A stretch of 64,000 bases of DNA from Kibdelosporangium persicum (GCF_013280595.1 NZ_JAAATY010000001.1:563987-627986); one strand, 5' to 3'; counted from the stretch's first letter, positions 53,874 through 63,393 are shown. Notes: generated from the letters alone by a model not told the origin. Made by a program: numbers and translations.

Positions 53874-54926
53874 GTGAGAGATGTCGCCGTAGTCGGCTTC
53901 GCCCAGGCACCCGCCGTGCGCGAAACGCATGGCACCACCAATGGCGTCGAGATGCTCGTTCCGGTTTTCCACGAGGTGCTCGGCAACCTCGGCCTGGCCA
54001 AGTCGGACATCGAGTTCTGGTGCTCAGGCTCGTCGGATTACATCGCGGGGCGCGCTTTCTCGTTCATCGCGGCGGTCGACGCGATCGGCGCGTTCCCGCC
54101 GATCAACGAGTCGCATGTGGAGGCCGACGCGGCGTGGGCGTGCTACGAGGCGTGGGTGAAGATCCAGACCGGCGAGGTCGATCTCGCGCTGGTGTACGGG
54201 TTCGGCAAGTCGTCAGCGGGCAAACTGCGACGCGTGATGACCATGCAGCTCGACCCGTACACGGTCGGTCCACTGTGGCCCGATTCGGTCAGCGTGGCCG
54301 GGCTGCAGGCGCGCGCGGGACTCGACCAGGGCAAATGGACAGAGCAGCAGATGGCCGACGTGGCGGTGCGCAGCCGTGCCGACGCCAAGTCGAACCCGCG
54401 GGCGCAGCTGAAGGGCGACTACTCGGCCGAAGACCTGCTCGCCGAGCCTTATCTGGCCGATCCGCTGCGTAAGCACGATTGTGCGCCGATCACCGACGGC
54501 GCCGCCGCGGTCGTGCTGGCGGCTTCGGACCGTGCACGGGAGCTTTCCGAGCGACCGGCGTGGATCACCGGCATCGCGCACCGCGTCGATTCGGCGAACC
54601 TCGGCGGCCGTGATCTGACCACTTCGCCGTCCACAGTGGGTGCCGCACGGGACGCGGGCTTCGACAAGGTCGACGTCGCGGAACTGCACGCGCCGTTCAC
54701 CCACCAGGAGCTCCTGCTCAGGCAGGAACTGGGGCTGAACGGGACCAGGATCAACCCGTCCGGTGGCGTGCTGTGCGGCAATCCGATGTTCTCCGCCGGG
54801 TTGATCAGGATCGGCGAGGCCGCCCGGCAGATCAGCAGCGGGCAGGCTGACCGTGCGCTCGCGCATGCCACCAGCGGGCCCGCGCTGCAACACAATCTGG
54901 TGTGCCTGATGGAGGGACGGGACTGA
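53874..54926 (+). CDS. ltp4: SCP2-type thiolase fold protein (Ltp4-like)
   Basis: A 350-residue thiolase-superfamily protein (VRDVAVVGFAQAP start; GLDKGK-type region; NPSGGVLCGNP). The usual nucleophilic Cys motif is replaced (HVEADAAWACYEAW), so it is not a classical thiolase; related Ltp proteins in steroid clusters act as aldolase or lyase partners of DUF35 proteins. GTG start 7 bp after the DUF35 stop with GAGG upstream. Counterpart of Rv3522 by order. Confidence 0.82.
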   Translation: MRDVAVVGFAQAPAVRETHGTTNGVEMLVPVFHEVLGNLGLAKSDIEFWCSGSSDYIAGRAFSFIAAVDAIGAFPPINESHVEADAAWACYEAWVKIQTGEVDLALVYGFGKSSAGKLRRVMTMQLDPYTVGPLWPDSVSVAGLQARAGLDQGKWTEQQMADVAVRSRADAKSNPRAQLKGDYSAEDLLAEPYLADPLRKHDCAPITDGAAAVVLAASDRARELSERPAWITGIAHRVDSANLGGRDLTTSPSTVGAARDAGFDKVDVAELHAPFTHQELLLRQELGLNGTRINPSGGVLCGNPMFSAGLIRIGEAARQISSGQADRALAHATSGPALQHNLVCLMEGRD

Positions 54927-56080
54927 TGGCCGGACAACTGGCCGCGGTGATCGGAACCGGGCAGACAGACCACACCGCCAAACGGCTCGACGTGTCCATG
55001 GCCGGGCTGTGCCGTGAGGCGATCGACCGTGCGCTGGCCGACGCGAACGTCGACTGGCCGGACATCGACGCGGTCGTCCTGGGCAAGGCACCGGACATGT
55101 TCGAGGGCGTGATGATGCCCGAGTTGTTCCTGGCGGACGCCCTCGGTGCGGTCGGCAAGCCTTTGCTCCGAGTGCACACCGCGGGTTCGGTCGGCGGATC
55201 AACCGGCAATGTCGCGGCGAGCCTGGTGCAGAGCGGGGTCCACCGCAGAGTGCTCGCGGTGGCTTTCGAGAAGCAGTCCGAATCCAACGCCATGTGGGCG
55301 CTGTCCATCCCGACCCCGTTCACCATGCCGGTGCACGCCGGGGCAGGGGGCTACTTCGCTCCACACGTGCGCTCCTACATTCGTCGGAGCAATGCGCCGG
55401 AGCACATCGGAGCAATGGTCGCGGCAAAGGACCGGCGCAACGGAGCATTGAACCCCCATGCGCACCTGAAGCAACCCGACATCACCGTCGAATCAGTCCG
55501 CGCGTCCAAGATGCTGTGGGACCCGATCCGGTACGACGAGACGTGCCCGTCGTCCGACGGGGCGTGCGCGATCGTCATCGCCGACGAGAAGTCCGCCGGC
55601 GCGAACCCCGCGTGGATCACCGCGACCGCACTGCGCACCGAACCGACCACATTCGCAGGCCGCGACCAGGTCAACCCACGCGCGGGCCGGGACGCGGCGG
55701 CCGCGCTGTGGCGGCAGGCGGGCATCGACGACCCGCTCAACCAGGTCGACGCCGCCGAGATCTACGTGCCCTTCTCCTGGTTCGAACCGATGTGGCTGGA
55801 GAACCTCGGGTTCACCGCGATCGGCGAAGGCTGGAAGCTCACCGAGGCGGGCGAGACGGAGATCGGCGGCCTGTTGCCCGTCAACCCATCGGGTGGTGTT
55901 CTCTCGTCCAACCCCATCGGCGCGTCGGGGCTGATCCGGTTCGCCGAGGCCGCTATGCAGGTGATGGGCCGCGCGGGCGCCCATCAGGTGAGCGACGCGA
56001 GGGTGGCTTTGGGTCACGCGTACGGCGGAGGTTCGCAATACTTCGCGATGTGGATAGTGAGCGCGAACAAGCCGAGCTGA
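54926..56080 (+). CDS. ltp3: SCP2-type thiolase fold protein (Ltp3-like)
   Basis: A 384-residue thiolase-like protein (GKAPDMFEGVMMPELFLADAL; NPSGGVLSSNPIGASGLIRFAE; HAYGGGSQYF). The active-site Cys position reads HTAGSVGGST, without Cys, whereas C-terminal His/Gly motifs remain. Counterpart of Rv3523. Start overlaps the ltp4 stop as TGATG after GGAGGGA. It probably works with ltp4 and the double DUF35 protein in a late side-chain step (inference). Confidence 0.82.
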   Translation: MAGQLAAVIGTGQTDHTAKRLDVSMAGLCREAIDRALADANVDWPDIDAVVLGKAPDMFEGVMMPELFLADALGAVGKPLLRVHTAGSVGGSTGNVAASLVQSGVHRRVLAVAFEKQSESNAMWALSIPTPFTMPVHAGAGGYFAPHVRSYIRRSNAPEHIGAMVAAKDRRNGALNPHAHLKQPDITVESVRASKMLWDPIRYDETCPSSDGACAIVIADEKSAGANPAWITATALRTEPTTFAGRDQVNPRAGRDAAAALWRQAGIDDPLNQVDAAEIYVPFSWFEPMWLENLGFTAIGEGWKLTEAGETEIGGLLPVNPSGGVLSSNPIGASGLIRFAEAAMQVMGRAGAHQVSDARVALGHAYGGGSQYFAMWIVSANKPS

Positions 56081-56766
56081 CCCGAACGGTTCTCGTCACC
56101 GGCGGCACGGGTGGCCTGGGCACAGCGGTGACGGCCAAGTTCCTGCACGCCGGGTGGCGTGTCGTGGTGCCGTGGATCGCTCCGGGCGAACTGCCCCGGT
56201 TGCCACAGCACACCATGCTTGAGTTGACCGAGACGGACCTGTTCGACGACCAGGCGGTCGCCGCATGCGTCAAACTCGCCGCCAGCCGCGCCGACGCACC
56301 GCTGGCCGCCGTGGTCAACCTGGTCGGCGGTTTCCACCAGGCCGGCCGGGTGCACGAGACGTCAATCGACGACTTCACGGCACAGCTGCGCCTCAACCTG
56401 CGCCCGACGTATCTGGCGTGTCACCACAGCGTGCCGTACATGCTCGACACCGGCGGGTCGATCGTGTGCGTGTCGAGCCGCTCGGCACTGCGGCCGTTCC
56501 CCGGGGCCGCCGGTTACATCACCGCGAAGGCAGGCGTGCTCGCCCTCGTGGACACGCTCGCGGTGGAGTACAAGACCGAGGGCATCCGGGTGAACGCGAT
56601 CCTGCCGAGCGTGATCGACACCCCGGTGAACCGGGCGAGCATGCCGGACGCCGACTTCAGCCGGTGGGTCCGCCCGGAGAAGATCGCCGACGTGATCCAC
56701 TTCCTGTGCGGTGACGAGGCAAGCGCCATCACCGGCACCCACCTGGACGTCCCCGGCCGCGTCTGA
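56050..56766 (+). CDS. Short-chain dehydrogenase/reductase
   Basis: A 238-residue SDR: NAD motif LVTGGTGGLGTAVTAKF, NLVGGF in place of NNAG, catalytic Ser in VSSRSALRPFPGAAGYITAKAG with Tyr and Lys. GTG 56050 overlaps ltp3 by 31 bp and lacks a strong ribosome site; translation coupling is likely. Substrate unknown, presumably a steroid-derived alcohol or ketone from context. Confidence 0.78.
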   Translation: MDSEREQAELTRTVLVTGGTGGLGTAVTAKFLHAGWRVVVPWIAPGELPRLPQHTMLELTETDLFDDQAVAACVKLAASRADAPLAAVVNLVGGFHQAGRVHETSIDDFTAQLRLNLRPTYLACHHSVPYMLDTGGSIVCVSSRSALRPFPGAAGYITAKAGVLALVDTLAVEYKTEGIRVNAILPSVIDTPVNRASMPDADFSRWVRPEKIADVIHFLCGDEASAITGTHLDVPGRV

Positions 56767-57050
56767 CCCGACTCCCGCGGCCACCCCTCACCTGATCCCC
56801 GCGGCCGCCTCCGGCCCGACTCCCACGGCAGCCCGATTCCCACGGCCACCTCCAACCTGACCCCTGCGGCCGCCTGGCCCCCGCGGCCACCCCTCACCTG
56901 ATTCCGGCGGCGGCCTCCGGCTTGACTCCCGCAACTGCCTCCGGCCTGATCCCCGCGGCCGCCTGAATCCCACGGCCGCCTCCGGCCTGAATCCGGCGGC
57001 GGCCTCTGACCCAACCCTGGCGGCCTCCGGCCCCGATTCCAGCCTACCGG
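56767..57050. repeat. Degenerate 24-bp GC-rich tandem repeat
   Basis: About 12 units of consensus CTGATTCCCGCGGCCGCC + TCCGGC, several shortened to 17-18 bp and variably diverged, starting at the stop of the SDR gene and running into CCAGCCTACCGG. Since 24 is divisible by three, both strands show long open frames here, but they carry no start signal of quality and are probably not genes. Confidence 0.7.
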
Positions 57051-57301
57051 CGGAGTCCGACAGTTCTTCGCGCCGAAGATCCACCGGCCCTGAGTTGTCC
57101 ACATGCGGCAGTTGTCCACAGCCACCGCACCGCCACCCTTCCTCTCCGCCATCCTCCTGTCATAGCCTGAAATCAGGGGTCCCCCTTGCGGGCGGGGAGA
57201 GGAGCGGCTTTCGGTGAGAGCGGTTCCAGGGCAACGCGAGGACGCGGTGACGTCGGCGCGTCACTGGCTGCTCAGGCGATGGACGACCACCAGGCGACCG
57301 G
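57051..57301. other. Convergent junction element C (inverted DnaA-box module)
   Basis: Between convergent SDR and cyp125. It carries in reverse complement the module of junction B: CCGACAGTTC (57057-57066), CGAAGATCCACC (57074-57085) and TTGTCCACA twice (57095-57103, 57112-57120). The preceding CCAGCCTACCGG keeps the same strand as in B, so the module is inverted relative to it. No gene seen. Confidence 0.6.
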
Positions 57302-58525
57302 TCACGCGTAGGTCACCGGGAATTCCTTGATGCCGTTGAGCCAGCCGGACCTCAGGCGCACCGGGTCCGCCGCCTTGGCGATGTTCGGCATGTGGTCGGC
57401 GATCGCGTTGAAGATCAGGTCGATCTCCAGGCGCGCGAGGTTCGCGCCGATGCAGTAGTGCGCACCTGTTCCGCCGAAGCCCAGGTGCGGGTTGGGGTCC
57501 CGGCCGATGTCGAAGCTGTGCGGGTTGACGAAGACGTCCGGGTCGAAGTTCGCGGAGCTGTAGTAGAGGCCCACTCGTTGGCCCGCCTTGATCTCCGCAC
57601 CGCCGAGCTCCGTGTCCACTTTGGCGGTTCGCTGGAACACCATCACCGGCGTCGACCACCGGACGATCTCGTCCGCCGCGGTCGCCGGGCGCTCGGCCTT
57701 GAATCGCTCCCACTGCTCCGGGTGCTCCAGGAACGCGTGCATGCCGTGCGTGATGGCGTTGCGCGTGGTCTCGTTGCCCGCCACCGCCAGCAGCAGGACG
57801 AAGAAGCCGAACTCCTCGGACGTCAGGTCCTCGCCGTCGATGTTGGCGTTCACCAACGTCGTCACGATGTCGTGCGCCGGACAGCGTTTGCGTTCCTCCG
57901 CCATGTTCCACGCGTAGCCGAGCAGTTCGGCCGAGGCCATTTCCGGTTGGGAGGCCTCAGGATCGTCGTACGAGATCATCCGGTTCGACCAGTCGAAGAG
58001 CCGGTGCCGGTCGTCCTGCGGCACGCCGAGCAGTTCGGCGATCGCCTGCAGCGGAAGCTCGCACGCGACGTCGACGACGAAGTCGCCGGTTCCCTCGGTG
58101 AGCGCGGTTTTCACGATCCGTTCCGCGCGGTTGGCCAGCGCGTCGCGCAGGCTGTTGATCGCGCGCGGGGTGAAGCCGCGCTGGACGATCGCGCGGGTCT
58201 TGGTGTGCTGCGGCGGATCCATGTTGAGCATGATCATCCGCTGCATCTCGATCTTCTCGCGGGTGATGTCGGGCCCGAACCGGATGATCGCGGTGTTCTC
58301 CCAGGTGGAGTACACATCCGAGTTCCGGGACACCTCTTTGACGTCACAGTGCCGGGTGACCACCCAGTAGCCGTCGTCGTCGAATCCGCAGTCCCGCTTC
58401 GGCGTCGCGTTCCACCAGACCGGGGCGGATCGGCGCAGTTCGGCGAACTCCTCGTGTGGTAACCGCGTGGCGTAAACGTCGGGATCGGTGAAGTCGAAGC
58501 CTTCGGGGATCCTGGGTTCGGCCAC
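57302..58525 (-). CDS. cyp125: Cytochrome P450 CYP125 (steroid C26/C27 monooxygenase)
   Basis: A 407-residue P450: I-helix AVAGNETTRNAITHG, K-helix EIVR, haem loop HLGFGGTGAHYCIGANLAR with thiolate Cys358. The whole sequence follows the CYP125 pattern (PEGFDFTDPDVYATRLPHEEFAELR). It hydroxylates and further oxidises the terminal methyl of cholesterol/cholestenone to start side-chain breakdown. The GTG start 58525 follows GAGGAGG by 5 nt; a longer frame upstream is dismissed. Divergent from fadA5, each side with its own KstR-like box. Redox partners are not encoded nearby. Confidence 0.94.
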   Translation of the reverse strand: MAEPRIPEGFDFTDPDVYATRLPHEEFAELRRSAPVWWNATPKRDCGFDDDGYWVVTRHCDVKEVSRNSDVYSTWENTAIIRFGPDITREKIEMQRMIMLNMDPPQHTKTRAIVQRGFTPRAINSLRDALANRAERIVKTALTEGTGDFVVDVACELPLQAIAELLGVPQDDRHRLFDWSNRMISYDDPEASQPEMASAELLGYAWNMAEERKRCPAHDIVTTLVNANIDGEDLTSEEFGFFVLLLAVAGNETTRNAITHGMHAFLEHPEQWERFKAERPATAADEIVRWSTPVMVFQRTAKVDTELGGAEIKAGQRVGLYYSSANFDPDVFVNPHSFDIGRDPNPHLGFGGTGAHYCIGANLARLEIDLIFNAIADHMPNIAKAADPVRLRSGWLNGIKEFPVTYA

Positions 58526-58558
58526 GATTGCCTCCTCGGGTCGCCCCCCACAACGGTG

Positions 58559-59808
<1,250 letters not shown>

Positions 59809-59812
59809 ACCC

Positions 59813-59858
59813 CTCGTGAGTGTTTATCAGGGTTAGAACACGGATAAACGCTCACGAG
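59813..59858. repeat. 46-bp palindromic repeat, copy 7
   Basis: Begins 4 bp after the fadA5 stop. Like copy 6 with centre GGGTTAGAACACGG and one arm change (AAACGCTC for AAACACTC). With copy 8 it brackets the next gene. Confidence 0.85.
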
Positions 59859-59894
59859 GGTGGGATTGTCGGTGGGGTGTGTCACGGTGTTCGC

Positions 59895-60896
59895 ATGCCC
59901 AGCAACGCTCGGTGGTCGGTACCGGACCACCACAAGTCCACATGGGACCTGCTGATCCGTGAGCAGCACGGGGTCCTGTCCATCGACCAGCTACGGAACC
60001 ACCTCGGCCTCAGCAACGAAGCAGTCGCGGCGAACGTCGCCGCGCGCCGCTGGCGTCGCGTCCTACGAGGCGTCTATGCCACCTTCACTGGTGAACTTCC
60101 TCGTGCCGCCAGGCTTTCCGCCGCTCTCCTGTACGGCGGCCCGGAGGCGGTGCTGAGCCACCGCACGGCCGCCGAGGAGTGGGGCATGGTGCCGATCCGG
60201 GAAAACCCAGTCGAGATCACCGTGCCCTACAGGTGCTCCGCGACGTCACAACCGCCTCTGGTCGTGGTGCACCGATCCCGGGCGCTGCGCTACACCGTCC
60301 GGGAGTACATCCCGCCACGAACCAGTCGAGTTGACACCGTCATCGACCTGGCGACCGCACAGCCGGACTCTGGAAGTGCGGTCGACACGATGATCGATCT
60401 GGTCGGCCGGAGCGGCGTCACCGCGACGGAACTGCGCACGGTGCTGGAACGGCGCAGGGCCTACCGCTACCGGAAGGCGTTGGACGAAGCGGTCCAGCTC
60501 ATCGCCGGTGGCCTGATGTCGGTCCTCGAAGCCGAGTATCTGCGTGAAGTCGAGCTGGCGCACGGAATACCACCGGCCGACCGCCAGGTGCCGTTCACGG
60601 TCGACGACCGCGTGCTCTGGGAAGACGCCACGTACGACAGCATCGGCGTTCCGCTGACCGTCCGACTGGACGGCCGGGCGCACCACTCGACCCCTGGTGT
60701 GGTCTTCCGGGACCGGCGCCGCGACAACGCCGCCGAACTCGCGGGACGCTCCCGGCTTGTCTACGGCTGGCACGAGGTCCACAAGGACCCCTGTGGTGTG
60801 GCGTCCGAGGTGCTGGCGGTGCTCCGAAGGGCGGGCTGGACCGGCGGAAACCCATGTTCCCGCTGCTCAAAGCTCGTGAGTGGTTATGCGGGTTAG
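59895..60896 (+). CDS. AbiEi-type wHTH / endonuclease-fold protein
   Basis: A 333-residue protein of an actinobacterial family: N-terminal AbiEi-like winged helix (about 15-60, HGVLSIDQLRNHLGLSNEAVAANV, WRRVLRGVYATF), middle domain, and a C-terminal Vsr/DUF559-like restriction fold (about 245-320). In the latter the usual acidic VELDG position reads VRLDG, so catalysis is doubtful. Function unknown; often annotated as type IV antitoxin-like. It interrupts a conserved steroid gene order and is bracketed by palindromes; its last eight codons and TAG stop lie within copy 8. Confidence 0.75.
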   Translation: MPSNARWSVPDHHKSTWDLLIREQHGVLSIDQLRNHLGLSNEAVAANVAARRWRRVLRGVYATFTGELPRAARLSAALLYGGPEAVLSHRTAAEEWGMVPIRENPVEITVPYRCSATSQPPLVVVHRSRALRYTVREYIPPRTSRVDTVIDLATAQPDSGSAVDTMIDLVGRSGVTATELRTVLERRRAYRYRKALDEAVQLIAGGLMSVLEAEYLREVELAHGIPPADRQVPFTVDDRVLWEDATYDSIGVPLTVRLDGRAHHSTPGVVFRDRRRDNAAELAGRSRLVYGWHEVHKDPCGVASEVLAVLRRAGWTGGNPCSRCSKLVSGYAG

Positions 60897-60918
60897 AACA
60901 CGGATAACCACTCACGAG
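60873..60918. repeat. 46-bp palindromic repeat, copy 8, overlapping two gene ends
   Basis: Variant arms GTGGTTAT/ATAACCAC covary as in copy 3. The left half encodes the end of the AbiEi-type gene (stop TAG at 60894-60896) and the right arm supplies the TGA of the convergent SDR (60914-60912). Confidence 0.85.
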
Positions 60919-61832
60919 GGGGAGGAGGGGGTGCCGTAGACGGGGAGGGGTGCGGGGGCTTGGGCTAGGAGGTCCTTGACCACGGGGGTGAGTTCCGAGG
61001 GGGACCAGCGGGCGGGCTTGGTGGCGGTGGGGCCGGGTTGCCAGCCTGAGGCGAGACAGATTCGGCCACCGTCTACTTCGAACACGCGGCCGGTGACGTC
61101 ACGGGACTCCACGCTGCCGAGCCAGACCACCAACGGGGAGACGTTCTCCGGGGCCATCGCGTCGAAGCCATCGGCAGGCGCGGCCATTGCCGAAGCGAAC
61201 GCGCGCTCGGTCATCCGGGTGCGGGCGGCCGGGGCGATGGCGTTGACGGTGACGCCGTAGCGCGCCAGTTCGGCAGCCGCGACCAAGGTCAACGAAGCGA
61301 TGCCTGCCTTGGCGGCGCTGTAGTTGCCTTGACCGACGCTGCCCAGCAATCCCGCGCCGGAGCTGGTGTTGATCACGCGGGCGTCCGGCGACGGACCCGA
61401 CTTGGCGACCGAGCGCCAGTACGCGGCGGCGTGCCGCAGCGGGGCGAAGTGACCCTTGAGGTGCACGCGGACGACCGCGTCCCACTCCTCCTCGGCCATG
61501 TTCACGAGCATCCGGTCACGCAGGAATCCCGCGTTGTTGACCAGAACGTCCAGCCGGCCGAACGTGTCGACGGCGGTCTGGACAAGGCGGGCGGCGCCGT
61601 CCCACGACGCCACGTCGTCGGAGTTGGCGACCGCCGAACCACCGAGAGCCTCGATTTCGGCGACCACGCCGGCGGCGGGGCCGGCGGACGACCCCGTGCC
61701 GTCCAGGCCGACGCCGTAGTCGTTCACGACAACGGAAGCGCCCTCCGCGGCGAACGCCAACGCGTGCGCACGGCCGATCCCACGCGCCGCGCCGGTGACG
61801 ATGACAACGCGGCCGGAACAAAGCTTGCTCAA
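60912..61832 (-). CDS. SDR of the ring C/D pathway (Rv3548c-like)
   Basis: A 306-residue SDR: VTGAARGIGRAHALAFAAEGASVVVNDYG, NNAGFLRDRMLVNMAEEEWD, NTSSGAGLLGSVGQGNYSAAKAG. Same multifunctional-type subfamily as Hsd4A. Its place beside an Rv3549c-like gene, echA20 and ipdA matches the M. tuberculosis Rv3548c-3551 order. TTG start 61832 overlaps the upstream stop (TTGA) and follows AAGGAG. The C-terminal codons run into the palindrome, where the stop lies. Confidence 0.85.
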   Translation of the reverse strand: MSKLCSGRVVIVTGAARGIGRAHALAFAAEGASVVVNDYGVGLDGTGSSAGPAAGVVAEIEALGGSAVANSDDVASWDGAARLVQTAVDTFGRLDVLVNNAGFLRDRMLVNMAEEEWDAVVRVHLKGHFAPLRHAAAYWRSVAKSGPSPDARVINTSSGAGLLGSVGQGNYSAAKAGIASLTLVAAAELARYGVTVNAIAPAARTRMTERAFASAMAAPADGFDAMAPENVSPLVVWLGSVESRDVTGRVFEVDGGRICLASGWQPGPTATKPARWSPSELTPVVKDLLAQAPAPLPVYGTPSSPS

Positions 61833-62569
61833 GGCGTCTCCTTGGTGAAGTAGACGGGCAGTTCACCCCCGCCGTGCACAAGCAGCGTGGCGCCGGTGAC
61901 ATAGGAAGCCAGCGGTGAAGCCAGGAACACCGCGCACGCACCGACCTCGGACGGTTCCGCCAACCGTCCCAACGGGACAGCCGCGGCAGACGAGTCGAGA
62001 ACGTCCGCGAAGGCCTCGGTGGTGATGTCGGTACGGACCATCCCCACGCCGAGGGAGTTCACGCGGACCTTGGGCGCCCACTCCGCGGCGAGGCTCGCCG
62101 CCAGGTTGTTCACCCCGGCCTTCGCGGCGCCGTAGGCGACGGACTGCGGCGCGGGCCGGGAACCGTTGATACTGCTGATCATCACGATCGATCCGCCGCT
62201 GTCCTGATTCTGCATCACGGCGTTCACGCGCTGCGACACCACCAGCGGAGCCACCAGGTTCAGCCGGATGACGGCTTCGTGGAAACGCGGGGACGCCGAA
62301 GACGTGTCCGCGACCGGCGCACCGCCCGCGTTGTTCACCAGTACGTCCAACTGCCCGTAGCGCTCGACGATCGTGGTGACCATGGCGTCGACCTGCGAGA
62401 CATCCCGGATGTCACACGGGATGAAGTCCGCGACGAAGGACTCCGGCTCGGTGCGGCCGCAGATGACCACGGTCGCGCCCGCGGACTGGAACGCCCGCGT
62501 GATGCCGAGTCCGACCCCGCGCACGCCTCCGGTCACCAGGACGACCGAGCCGTCGAGCGCGAGTTCCAC
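61829..62569 (-). CDS. SDR of the ring C/D pathway (Rv3549c-like)
   Basis: A 246-residue SDR: VTGGVRGVGLGITRAFQSAGATVVICGR, NNAGG, catalytic Ser in MISSINGSRPAPQSVAYGAAKAG, and C-terminal LVHGGGELPVYF. Position matches Rv3549c. GTG start 62569 lies 6 nt after AGGAG. Divergent from echA20. Confidence 0.85.
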   Translation of the reverse strand: MELALDGSVVLVTGGVRGVGLGITRAFQSAGATVVICGRTEPESFVADFIPCDIRDVSQVDAMVTTIVERYGQLDVLVNNAGGAPVADTSSASPRFHEAVIRLNLVAPLVVSQRVNAVMQNQDSGGSIVMISSINGSRPAPQSVAYGAAKAGVNNLAASLAAEWAPKVRVNSLGVGMVRTDITTEAFADVLDSSAAAVPLGRLAEPSEVGACAVFLASPLASYVTGATLLVHGGGELPVYFTKETP

Positions 62570-62609
62570 TCCTGACTCCTTCTCATGGGCACCAGGCCCT
62601 GATAAGTTA

Positions 62610-62627
62610 CCAAGCAATCGCTAGGTT
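62610..62627. promoter_or_regulatory. Candidate TetR/KstR2-type operator
   Basis: ACCAAGCAATCGCTAGGT is an imperfect palindrome (7 of 9 pairs) in the 71-bp divergent gap. It does not fit the KstR consensus of the other steroid promoters, but its CAAG/CTTG-like arms recall KstR2 and related TetR sites. KstR2 controls the orthologous genes in mycobacteria. Confidence 0.45.
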
Positions 62628-62640
62628 AGGAAGAAGGTCC

Positions 62641-63393
62641 ATGGGGATCACCAGCAGCCGGGCGGGTCCCGGCGTCACCCAGGTCACCATCGACTTCCCA
62701 CCGGTGAACGCGCCGCCGGTGCGAGGCTGGTTCGACCTCGCCTCGGCGATCCTGGCCGCGGGTGACGATCCCGGGACCCACGTGGTCATCCTTCGCGCCG
62801 AAGGCAAGGGCTTCTGCGCAGGCGTGGACATCAAGGAGATGCAACGCGAGCAGGGACACGAAGCGCTGATCGGCGCCAACCGTGGCTGCGCGGCGGCGTT
62901 CGCGGCGGTCTACGACTGCGCGGTGCCCGTGATCGCCGCGGTGCAAGGCTTCTGCCTCGGCGGCGGAGTGGGGCTCGTCGGCAACAGTGACATCGTGATC
63001 GCGTCCGATGACGCCTACTTCGGACTGCCTGAAGTGGACAGAGGAGCGCTCGGCGCGGCGACACACCTCGCCCGCCTTGTCCCCCAGCACCTGATGCGAA
63101 CCCTCTACTACACGGCCAGGAACATCGACGCCCAGCAGCTGCACCACCACGGTTCGGTCTACGAAGTCGTGCCACGCGAAGAACTCGACGAGGCCGCACG
63201 CAAGCTGGCCGACGAGATCGCGGCCAAGGACACCCGGGTGATCAGACGCGCCAAGGAGGCGATCAACGGCATCGACCCGCAGCCCGTGCACCGCAGTTAC
63301 CGCTACGAGCAGGGTTTCACGTTCGAGCTGAACCTGACCGGCGCCTCGGACGAGGCACGCGACGCCTTCATCACCGGAGCGAAAGATGCGTGA
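62641..63393 (+). CDS. echA20: Crotonase-fold ring hydrolase EchA20
   Basis: A 250-residue crotonase-superfamily enzyme (VTIDFPPVNAPPVRGWFDLA; GKGFCAGVDIKEMQREQGH; VQGFCLGGGVGLVGNSDIVIAS). It matches EchA20 (Rv3550), the hydrolase that opens the remaining steroid ring D of HIEC-CoA. Followed by ipdA with an 8-bp overlap, as in M. tuberculosis. Confidence 0.92.
   Translation: MGITSSRAGPGVTQVTIDFPPVNAPPVRGWFDLASAILAAGDDPGTHVVILRAEGKGFCAGVDIKEMQREQGHEALIGANRGCAAAFAAVYDCAVPVIAAVQGFCLGGGVGLVGNSDIVIASDDAYFGLPEVDRGALGAATHLARLVPQHLMRTLYYTARNIDAQQLHHHGSVYEVVPREELDEAARKLADEIAAKDTRVIRRAKEAINGIDPQPVHRSYRYEQGFTFELNLTGASDEARDAFITGAKDA

Noticed and set aside
57095-57120. Origin of replication suggested by DnaA-box motifs
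   Set aside because: Only two boxes here and no dnaA, dnaN, gyrB or rpmH nearby; oriC in actinobacteria has many more boxes.
56514-57152. 213-codon reverse open frame across the 24-bp tandem repeat
   Set aside because: Overlaps the 3' part of the SDR gene and exists only because the repeat length is a multiple of three; Arg/Gly/Pro low-complexity product.
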